DNA of 36,116 nt. It comes from Planktomarina sp. GTDB lineage: Bacteria; Pseudomonadota; Alphaproteobacteria; Rhodobacterales; Rhodobacteraceae. The stretch is taken from positions 1 to 36,116 of the forward strand of contig JAFMEA010000020.1 of the NCBI GenBank assembly GCA_017856985.1, given 5' to 3'. The notes beneath the pieces are model-generated. The model was not told the origin of the DNA. It worked only from the letters and a program-made list of their open reading frames with translations, and made no database searches. Within the stretch, counting starts at the first letter, position 1; every line of letters starts with the position of its first letter. The position numbers and the translations under genes are program-made. Below, in pieces: positions 18,090 through 24,039 of the stretch.

Positions 18090-18910
18090 AAAGCGTACAA
18101 AGCCTTGATTGGGCAAATGATTCGATTGATAAATTACGGCAAGGATACCAAAGTAAACGCGCTTATATAGCACATTATTCAGCATCAAATGTTGCAATTG
18201 AAGAGGTAGAATTCTCTAGTGGTATTGGCTTAAAATTTACCCCAGAACTACTTAGTTCGGCCACTGATATTTTGTACTTTCATGGAGGCGGTTGGATCGT
18301 AGGCAGTCCTTGGACTCATAAAACTTTATGTTCTTGGATGGCCAAATTTACGGGACAAAGAGTTTATGCAGCTCCTTATAATCTGGCACCAGAACATAAA
18401 TTTCCAGCCCAAGCTAATCAAGCAGCTGAAATCACAAATAATTTTCTAAACCATCGTAAGAAAATCATTTTAGCAGGTGACAGTGCTGGTGCGGCCATGG
18501 TGCTTTGGGCTGCTGATGGTGTAATTGAAAAGAGCAGTATTCAGGGTTTAGTGAGCCTATATGGAGCTTTTGGATGTATTGATGGTCTATCATCAGCTAA
18601 ATCTCATGGTCAAAACTTAGCAGATTTGAATAGTGCTGCACTGCTTGCGATGTATCGTCATCTTGGGTGTGAAGATGTCAGTGAATTTCGCGCTAGGCTT
18701 TCACAGTCTGGAGCTCCACTTCTTTTAGTTAGAGCAGAACTTGACCTTGTTGCGCGCGATAATGATTGGTTAGCTGAATATACTAGGCACCCAGTGACCC
18801 ACCTGCTAGGTATTGGCCAACCGCATGCGTATCTACAAGACTGTGGTAATAATGCCCAGGCTGATGCGTCAATGCTAGAAATCGCAAGCTGGATTAAGGC
18901 TTTAGCGTGA
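18086..18910 (+). CDS. Alpha/beta hydrolase, hormone-sensitive-lipase (family IV) type esterase
   Basis: 274 aa. Oxyanion-hole motif HGGGW at 66-70, nucleophile S133 in GDSAG (131-135), probable acid D220 (RAELDLVARDND) and His H247 (GQPHAYL). This is the bacterial HSL-type carboxylesterase family, expected to be cytosolic since no signal peptide is seen. Its substrate cannot be predicted. The ATG overlaps the nusB stop (ATGA), so it is translated from the rib-nusB message. It is the last gene before the structured non-coding block. Confidence 0.85.
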   Translation: MKSVQSLDWANDSIDKLRQGYQSKRAYIAHYSASNVAIEEVEFSSGIGLKFTPELLSSATDILYFHGGGWIVGSPWTHKTLCSWMAKFTGQRVYAAPYNLAPEHKFPAQANQAAEITNNFLNHRKKIILAGDSAGAAMVLWAADGVIEKSSIQGLVSLYGAFGCIDGLSSAKSHGQNLADLNSAALLAMYRHLGCEDVSEFRARLSQSGAPLLLVRAELDLVARDNDWLAEYTRHPVTHLLGIGQPHAYLQDCGNNAQADASMLEIASWIKALA

Positions 18911-18930
18911 AAGAAATTATAACTCAAAGT
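18894..18930 (+). promoter_or_regulatory. Putative promoter for the candidate small RNA
   Basis: A -10-like TATAAC at 18918-18923 ends 7 nt before G18931, exactly where the long closing stem of the downstream structure begins. The best -35 candidate is a weak TTAAGG at 18894-18899 (18-nt spacing), inside the esterase 3' end. Confidence 0.4.
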
Positions 18931-19091
18931 GGCGGGTCCGCAATACAACCGTGTTGGTAACTTAATTCCCGAGGACCTGTATGTACAGGTGGGTGCCAGA
19001 TAAAAGAACCAGGATCCTAACAGAGCCAGCTCCCTCGGATTTGCTTAAGGCCACTGGAATTTGACCGCATACGAGAAGGGCAGATCCCGCC
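18931..19091 (+). ncRNA. Candidate structured small RNA, possibly 6S-like (~160 nt core)
   Basis: The block is clearly GC-richer than its flanks and has no convincing coding frame. The first bases GGCGGGTC (18931-18938) pair with GA-CCCGCC (19083-19091, one bulged T), closing a 161-nt element. Inside, CCGAGG pairs with CCTCGG, and a 6-bp stem ACCTGT/ACAGGT with a 4-nt loop forms an apical hairpin. A long rod with internal open regions at about 160 nt is what 6S RNA looks like, but the family cannot be confirmed by eye. The sequence lacks the hallmark motifs of tmRNA, RNase P RNA and SRP RNA. It follows the nusB-esterase genes and precedes mmcB. A 77-codon minus-strand frame covers the same bases but lacks an RBS. 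Confidence 0.5.
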
Positions 19092-19103
19092 AGAAATAGG
19101 GTT

Positions 19104-19211
19104 AGGCCTTTGTTGCAGTTACCGCAAGGGCCTTTAATCTGGGTCCGGAACTCTATCTGTTTCAAAAAGCTCGTCATTTTGGCGCGTTTTGACATAGCGC
19201 TGTATTTTTTT
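19104..19211 (+). terminator. Two hairpins, the second a likely intrinsic terminator
   Basis: AGGCCTTTG (19104-19112) pairs with CAAGGGCCT (19125-19133) with a single U-G wobble. Further on, GGCGC (19181-19185) pairs with GCGCT (19197-19201) and is followed closely by seven T (19205-19211). The second is a credible terminator for the candidate small RNA and/or the rib-nusB-esterase transcript; the first may mark an alternative 3' end. Confidence 0.45.
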
Positions 19212-19287
19212 AATCAAAGGCAGGTTCAGTAATCACAACTCTTTGGTTCAGTGTTGCATTTATTAATTTTTCTTTCATTGTTTGTAT

Positions 19288-19743
19288 ATGAACGAACAAA
19301 TTAAATCAAAATTGATGCCTGGTCAGCTTCTGTCTCGCGGTGTTTGCCGTCATTTATTATCTTATAATTTTGTTTGTGTCGAAGAATTAGTCCCAACTCC
19401 AGGTCGCCGAGTGGATGTTATGGCATTGGGACCCAAGGGCGAAATATGGATTGTCGAATGTAAATCGTCTCGCGCTGACTTTCAGGCTGATCGCAAATGG
19501 CAGGATTATTTAGAATGGTGTGATCGATACTTCTGGGCTGTGGATAGGAACTTTCCAATTGAACTTTTGCCTATTAAGTCAGGGTTAATCATCGCCGATG
19601 CTTATGACGCAGAAATCATAAGAATGCCGACAGAAAAAAAGCTCAACTCAGCACGCCGAAAAGTAGTTATCCAAAAATTTGCAAGACATGCTGCGCGCCG
19701 CGATCAAGCCCACCGTGATCCTGGCGTATCAAAGTTTAATTGA
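19288..19743 (+). CDS. mmcB: MmcB family DNA repair protein
   Basis: 151 aa from ATG 19288; an in-frame TTG at 19282 is less likely. A PD-(D/E)XK nuclease-like core is seen: D43 in RRVDVMALG, then E57 and K59 in IVECKSS, followed by the family block DFQADRKWQDYLEWCDRYFWAV and SGLIIADAYDAEIIR. The family is an alphaproteobacterial SOS-regulated putative endonuclease tied to damage-induced repair. I found no canonical alphaproteobacterial LexA box (GTTC-N7-GTTC) in the ~80 nt upstream, and the RBS is poor. Its stop abuts the stop of the convergent gene with no spacer. Confidence 0.88.
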   Translation: MNEQIKSKLMPGQLLSRGVCRHLLSYNFVCVEELVPTPGRRVDVMALGPKGEIWIVECKSSRADFQADRKWQDYLEWCDRYFWAVDRNFPIELLPIKSGLIIADAYDAEIIRMPTEKKLNSARRKVVIQKFARHAARRDQAHRDPGVSKFN

Positions 19744-19932
19744 TTACTTAGCAATTGCTGCGGCGGCATTTGCTGCGGCAATTATTTCTTGAGCAATATC
19801 ATTGGCTTCGTCTATCTCAAAGTCCATTGGTATTTCAGCATCACCGGCGCTAATGAAAATTCGTACCATACCACGATCTGTTGGCCCAATTTGCAAATTG
19901 GCTTCTATATTTTTTTCTGTGTTTATACTCAT
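19744..19932 (-). CDS. Conserved small protein, probably DUF6324 family
   Basis: 62 aa. LQIGPTDRGMVRIFI and EIPMDFEIDEANDIAQEI match what I remember of a Rhodobacterales-type small conserved family of unknown function; the family name is from memory. The C-terminus is Ala-rich. Predicted soluble, no cysteine, no signal. A GAGG Shine-Dalgarno 7-8 nt upstream of the ATG supports it as a real gene. It is convergent with mmcB, stop to stop without a gap. No function is proposed. Confidence 0.8.
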   Translation of the reverse strand: MSINTEKNIEANLQIGPTDRGMVRIFISAGDAEIPMDFEIDEANDIAQEIIAAANAAAAIAK

Positions 19933-20034
19933 ACCAAAGCCTCTCGTTTTATAAGTACCGCCTAAGGATTTTTTGATTTTTGATCAAGAGATTTTGTTAA
20001 AAAGACTAGACTATTAAATCTAACATCCGTCGGG

Positions 20035-20113
20035 GCAAGGCTCGGCTGGATTGCTATAAATAAGCTACATTTTATTGGCTAAGCCTTGCATTCACATAAC
20101 AGGATCGTTAAAT
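20035..20113 (+). promoter_or_regulatory. Putative tRNA-His promoter and upstream inverted repeat
   Basis: TTGCAT (20086-20091) and TTAAAT (20108-20113) with a 16-nt spacer place a start a few bases before the tRNA. An 8-bp perfect inverted repeat, GCAAGGCT (20035-20042) / AGCCTTGC (20082-20089), lies just upstream and overlaps the -35 box. Confidence 0.4.
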
Positions 20114-20123
20114 CAGCTGGAGT

Positions 20124-20200
20124 GCCGCCTTAGCTCAGTTGGTTAGAGCGCCTGATTGTGGATCAGGAGGTCCCTGGTTCGAGACCAGGAGGTGGTACCA
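20124..20200 (+). tRNA. tRNA-His (GTG anticodon), A73 and no encoded G-1
   Basis: 77 nt including an encoded CCA (20198-20200). Acceptor GCCGCCT (20124-20130) pairs with AGGTGGT (20190-20196) with two G-U pairs. The anticodon arm is CCTGA-TTGTGGA-TCAGG with anticodon GTG at 20158-20160, and the T arm contains GGTTCGAGACC. Most bacterial tRNA-His genes encode an extra G at -1 paired to C73. Here position -1 is T and the discriminator is A, the altered identity known from the Rhizobiales-Rhodobacterales-Caulobacterales group. Confidence 0.96.
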
Positions 20201-20267
20201 AGTATTACAAGCGCAATCAATAAATGCCGTGACTTGGCCGTTATTGCTACAACTTAAGGATTAAAAG

Positions 20268-20459
20268 ATGGCGACCTATGAATGCTCATCCTGTGGGATG
20301 GCAGTGAATGCTTCCTGCGCCAAATGTGATATGCCTTTGGTAAATGATACCTTGGTTACAGAGAACGGCACCAGTGTTCAAATTTCAAAATGTCCCGACT
20401 GCGAAGGCAAAATTAAGTCTCCAATGTGTTGTGGCGCAGACATGAATTGTCAAATATAA
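20268..20459 (+). CDS. Small zinc-ribbon-like protein of unknown function
   Basis: 63 aa with repeated cysteine pairs: C6/C9 (CSSC), C17/C20 (CAKC), a CPDC pair near residue 43, then a CC pair and a C-terminal Cys. The layout suggests one or two zinc or metal sites. Short conserved-looking segments are ASCAKCDMPLVNDTL and KIKSPMCCGADM. A good AAGGA lies 6 nt or so upstream. It stands alone 67 nt after tRNA-His. I recall similar proteins in Rhodobacterales genomes but know no function. Confidence 0.8.
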   Translation: MATYECSSCGMAVNASCAKCDMPLVNDTLVTENGTSVQISKCPDCEGKIKSPMCCGADMNCQI

Positions 20460-20533
20460 TCAGTTATTTAAAGTTAATGCGTAGGAGCTGTTCGCTGGTA
20501 TTCTTTGGCCTGGCGATATTAAAAGCCTTAATA

Positions 20534-20839
20534 TTATTCAATTTGAAAAGTCTGTAACAGGTTTTTTCCGTCAACGCTTAACACAAATATAATTTTTTCT
20601 TGGCTGATGACAATTACTTCACTTGAGGTGCGGCTAATTGAAAGCACTTCAGTTTTTTTGGGCAAGGCAAGTATTTCTGGAAACACAGCATTTGTTGTCT
20701 GCAACCGGATGACAAGTACAGTAAATATTGCTACTAAGCCTAAAATCATAGTGGCTGTTAGGGTAGTTACCAGCCTCCTTAAAAATCGTAGATTTGCTGG
20801 TTCAGCTAGGTCTGCTATAACTTCAGATTGATCTGTCAT
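20534..20839 (-). CDS. Single-TM conserved membrane protein, probably DUF6476 family
   Basis: 101 aa from the ATG at 20839-20837. The longer upstream frame is rejected because it would cover the start of the RluA gene and lacks similarity. DLAEPANLRFLRRLVTTLTA is followed by one transmembrane helix at about residues 24-46, then a small C-terminal domain with beta character. AAGGA 8 nt upstream is a good RBS and lies inside the divergent rluA-type gene. The family is linked to Rhodobacterales pseudouridine-synthase neighbours; function unknown, name from memory. Confidence 0.8.
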   Translation of the reverse strand: MTDQSEVIADLAEPANLRFLRRLVTTLTATMILGLVAIFTVLVIRLQTTNAVFPEILALPKKTEVLSISRTSSEVIVISQEKIIFVLSVDGKNLLQTFQIE

Positions 20840-21833
20840 GGCTGATATCCTTTTTAAAATTGAGGAAAACCCCCCTCCGCGTCTCGATAAGGCCTTAGCG
20901 CGAAATATACCAGATCGCGCAATCAGTCGTTCGCGTCTGTCCAAAATGATTGAACAAGGCGTGGTTGAGGTAAACGGGGCTGTTATCACAGATCAGAAGG
21001 CCAAAGTTTTTGCGGAAGATGAAATCGTGATTCACGTGCCTGAAGCTTTGGAAAGCCACATGCTTCCCGAAGACATAGCGCTAAATATCATTTATGAAGA
21101 CGACGACGTAGTTGTGGTCGACAAACCCGTAGGAATGGTTGTCCACCCCGCGCCAGGTACGCCCTCAGGTACTTTGGTCAATGCGCTTTTGGCGCATTGT
21201 GGCGATCAGCTTTCAGGTGTGGGTGGGTTAAAACGGCCGGGAATTGTGCACAGGATAGATAAAGATACGACGGGTCTTTTAGTCGTAGCAAAAACAGATG
21301 CAGCGCACCAAGGTTTAGCATCTCAGTTTGAAGACCGCAGCATTGATCGTTTGTATCAAGCGATATGCTTTGGTGTTCCCTCTGCTGCAGATCCGAGGTT
21401 GATGGGACTTTCTGGAACAAGTTTTGAAACTGGAAACCAGTTGAAAATTACTACTCAATTAGCTCGACACAAAACTGATAGACAGCGTCAAGCCGTGGTA
21501 TTGCAAAATGGCAAGCACGCGGTGACCAGAGTGCGGGTCATCAAGGAGCTAGCTGGAGGCGCAGCAGCACTTGTGGAATGTAAGCTGGAAACTGGACGTA
21601 CTCACCAAATTCGTGTGCACATGTCTTACGCTGGGCATGCGTTGATTGGAGACCAAATTTACAGTCGACGTCGAAAGCTTGCTGGTCCTCACTCAGATGT
21701 AGCTAAAGAGTTCCCCCGACAGGCATTACATGCAGCCAGTTTGGGATTTAGGCACCCTATAAGTGGGCGAGACATGTATTTTAAGGCACCTGTTCCAGTG
21801 GATATGCTGGATTTGATGTCTGCGATGGATTAA
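20838..21833 (+). CDS. RluA/RluD-family rRNA pseudouridine synthase
   Basis: 331 aa. An N-terminal S4 RNA-binding domain spans about residues 13-65 (RLDKALARNIPDRAISRSRLSKMI). The catalytic motif is GIVHRIDKDTTGLLVV with D141, the Asp that attacks uridine. EDDDVVVVDKPVGMVVHP and RTHQIRVHMSYAGHALIGD are typical. Length and the S4 domain favour RluD (23S rRNA) over RluA or TruC. The start ATG (20838) overlaps the start codon of the divergent membrane-protein gene, and no Shine-Dalgarno is visible upstream, so initiation may be leaderless or weak. Confidence 0.92.
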   Translation: MADILFKIEENPPPRLDKALARNIPDRAISRSRLSKMIEQGVVEVNGAVITDQKAKVFAEDEIVIHVPEALESHMLPEDIALNIIYEDDDVVVVDKPVGMVVHPAPGTPSGTLVNALLAHCGDQLSGVGGLKRPGIVHRIDKDTTGLLVVAKTDAAHQGLASQFEDRSIDRLYQAICFGVPSAADPRLMGLSGTSFETGNQLKITTQLARHKTDRQRQAVVLQNGKHAVTRVRVIKELAGGAAALVECKLETGRTHQIRVHMSYAGHALIGDQIYSRRRKLAGPHSDVAKEFPRQALHAASLGFRHPISGRDMYFKAPVPVDMLDLMSAMD

Positions 21834-21896
21834 GATTATCTGGACGCAGTGTGGGTGTGCAGGCAAATAAAATGATCAGGTTTGTACGTTCCTACC

Positions 21897-21926
21897 CTTG
21901 AAATAGTGTTTTTCCAATCACATATA
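21897..21926 (+). promoter_or_regulatory. Putative rpoH promoter with heat-shock-like -35
   Basis: CTTGAAA (21897-21903) is followed, 17 nt after TTGAAA, by CATATA (21921-21926). It fits a housekeeping promoter. It also has the CTTG / C-TAT look of alphaproteobacterial RpoH promoters, which would allow autoregulation. Confidence 0.4.
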
Positions 21927-21956
21927 TATACGCAAGAACTTTGTGAGGGAAATGAA

Positions 21957-22853
21957 ATGGCTAATTACGCGAACTTACCGGCACCAACCCCTGAGGGTGG
22001 TCTAAATCGCTATATGCAAGATATACGTAAGTTCCCCATGCTGGAGCCAGAAGAGGAATATATGTTGGCCAAAGCGTGGGTGGATCGTGGTGACAGTACA
22101 GCGGCGCATAAATTGGTTACAAGCCACCTCCGTCTAGCAGCCAAAATTGCGATGGGGTATCGTGGGTATGGGTTGCCTCAGGCTGAGGTTATTTCAGAGG
22201 CTAATGTTGGACTTATGAAGGCTGTAAAACGCTTTGACCCTGAAAAAGGGTTTCGTTTGGCAACGTATGCCATGTGGTGGATCCGAGCAAGTATTCAGGA
22301 ATATGTTTTGCGTTCCTGGTCATTAGTTAAAATGGGCACTACCTCAGCGCAAAAAAAATTATTTTTTAATTTACGAAAAGCTAAGTCAAGAATTGGCGCC
22401 TATGATGATGGCGATTTACGTCCAGAACAGGTGACAAAAATTGCTAATGACCTTGGAGTTAGTGAGTCTGAATTAGTATCGATGAACCGGCGGATGTCTG
22501 GTGGGGACGCATCTCTTAACGTAATGGTTGGAGGTGATGAAGATGGTTCAACTCAATGGCAAGATTGGTTGCAAGACGAGGGTGCTGATCAAGCTGCAGA
22601 TTATGAAAAAAATGATGAAATGTCGGTTCGCAGTGAAATGCTTGACGATGCTATGGGCGTATTAAATGATCGTGAACAAGATATAATGACGCTAAGACGA
22701 TTGCGAGACAAGCCAATAACATTGGAAGATTTAGCCGAGAAATATAAAGTAAGCCGCGAACGCATTCGGCAAATAGAAGTGCGTGCATTTGAAAAATTAC
22801 AAAACCGCATGCGTGAGCTAGCTGAGAACAAAGGCTTACTACTTCAAGCCTGA
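21957..22853 (+). CDS. rpoH: RNA polymerase heat-shock sigma factor RpoH (sigma-32)
   Basis: 298 aa from ATG 21957 with GAGGGA 6 nt upstream; the earlier in-frame start at 21882 would put the promoter inside the gene. Region 2 includes RLAAKIAMGYRGYGLP and RLATYAMWWIRASIQEYVL. The diagnostic RpoH box, QKKLFFNLRK, is at residues 132-141, and region 4 ends [21 protein letters not shown]. It directs heat-shock and stress transcription. Many Rhodobacterales carry two rpoH copies; which this is cannot be told. It follows the RluA-type gene, a common alphaproteobacterial order. Confidence 0.96.
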   Translation: MANYANLPAPTPEGGLNRYMQDIRKFPMLEPEEEYMLAKAWVDRGDSTAAHKLVTSHLRLAAKIAMGYRGYGLPQAEVISEANVGLMKAVKRFDPEKGFRLATYAMWWIRASIQEYVLRSWSLVKMGTTSAQKKLFFNLRKAKSRIGAYDDGDLRPEQVTKIANDLGVSESELVSMNRRMSGGDASLNVMVGGDEDGSTQWQDWLQDEGADQAADYEKNDEMSVRSEMLDDAMGVLNDREQDIMTLRRLRDKPITLEDLAEKYKVSRERIRQIEVRAFEKLQNRMRELAENKGLLLQA

Positions 22854-22922
22854 GTTTCATTGAGTTGTTTCAGTTATAGGTGTTAGTAGTAAGTTGGTAT
22901 ATTTAACATTATCTCAAATCGA

Positions 22923-23909
22923 ATGGGGCCTGCTGTGAAAAGGGTCAGCTGGGGAATTCTTGGGGCTTCGACATTTGCCTTGGAGCAGATGGGTCCCGCT
23001 ATACACATGGCAAAAGGTACTGAGTTGGCTGCTGTTGCGAGCAGAGACGTACGTAAGATTACAGCATTTCAAAACTTTGCGCCAAATTGCCGTGCCATTT
23101 CAAGTTACGAGGAGCTTATTAACGACCCTGAAATTGATGTTATTTATATTCCACTACCGCATCATCTTCACAAAGAGTGGGCCATTAGAGCGATGAATGC
23201 CGGCAAACATGTTTTAGCTGAAAAGCCAATTGCGATGCATCATTGTGATTTTGAGGATCTTTTAGAAACCCGAAACACTACGGGCCTTCTGGTATCTGAG
23301 GCCTTCATGATTGTTCATCATCCGCAATGGCAACGTGCTCGACAGATGGTCGGTAATGGTGCCATTGGAAAGGTGATCCATATCACTGGTGGATTTTCTT
23401 ACGATAATAGCGACGATCCAAAAAATATTCGCAATCAAGCTGAAATGGGTGGTGGTGGTTTGCGGGACATTGGCATCTATACAATTGGTTCAGCGAGATA
23501 TGTGATGGATAAAGAGCTAGAAAATATTTCTGCTAAAGTTCGTTTGGAGAGTGGATTTGATGTGTTTGCTTCAATACAAGGCACCATAGGTGATGCTGAA
23601 TACTCCACTTATGTGTCCACACGAATGCATCCACATCAGGAAATGCTATTCCATGGTAGTGAGGGCATACTAAGATTGACCGCCCCTTTTAATCCTAATG
23701 TTTTTGGCGAGGCTCGTTTGGAACTACATCAACCATCTCTTGGATTAAGGGTCGAAAAATTTCCAGCTGCTAACCACTACATAATACAAGTTGAGGCCTT
23801 CAATGAGAGCTTACTGACATCTAAGCCGTTGGCTTGGACATTGGAGCAAGCGCGTGGTGTTCAGCGATCCATTGACACGATCCTGGCTGTTGCCACTGTT
23901 ATACACTGA
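22923..23909 (+). CDS. Gfo/Idh/MocA family NAD(P)-dependent oxidoreductase
   Basis: 328 aa from ATG 22923; GTG at 22935 would give the more usual MKRVSWGILGAS start. A Rossmann N-terminus (WGILGAS) and the signature AEKPIA with K101 near the nicotinamide are seen, followed by the alpha/beta C-terminal substrate domain (GGGGLRDIGIYTIGSARYVM with the family's catalytic-region DIG…Y). Members oxidise sugars, inositols or aldoses; the substrate is unknown here. It stands alone between rpoH and convergent pepF. Family secure. Confidence 0.88.
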   Translation: MGPAVKRVSWGILGASTFALEQMGPAIHMAKGTELAAVASRDVRKITAFQNFAPNCRAISSYEELINDPEIDVIYIPLPHHLHKEWAIRAMNAGKHVLAEKPIAMHHCDFEDLLETRNTTGLLVSEAFMIVHHPQWQRARQMVGNGAIGKVIHITGGFSYDNSDDPKNIRNQAEMGGGGLRDIGIYTIGSARYVMDKELENISAKVRLESGFDVFASIQGTIGDAEYSTYVSTRMHPHQEMLFHGSEGILRLTAPFNPNVFGEARLELHQPSLGLRVEKFPAANHYIIQVEAFNESLLTSKPLAWTLEQARGVQRSIDTILAVATVIH

Positions 23910-24039
23910 AATCATTAGCGCGTGATTTGATTTTAATTTTTAAGGTTGGCAGCGCTTCGGCGTTTAGTGACAAAAATCTTACGAAATTCGAATAACTACG
24001 CTTCGTACTGTTGTTCAGTAAATTTTTTTATGCGACGTT

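Noticed and set aside
18962-19195. 77-codon minus-strand ORF with a hydrophobic stretch and a CGNC motif
   Set aside because: No RBS, no recognisable family, and the same bases form a coherent long-range RNA fold with a promoter on the plus strand.
18931-19211. tmRNA, RNase P RNA or SRP RNA
   Set aside because: No tRNA-like T arm or tag reading frame, no GAGGAAAGTCCGGG-type core, and no GGAAGNAGC SRP loop motif were found.
19205-19290. LexA/SOS box upstream of mmcB
   Set aside because: GTTC and GAAC tetramers occur, but not at the 7-nt spacing of the alphaproteobacterial SOS operator.
20840-20989. N-terminal 50-residue extension of the single-TM membrane protein
   Set aside because: It is the antisense of the RluA-type gene, while a good RBS sits before the ATG at 20839.
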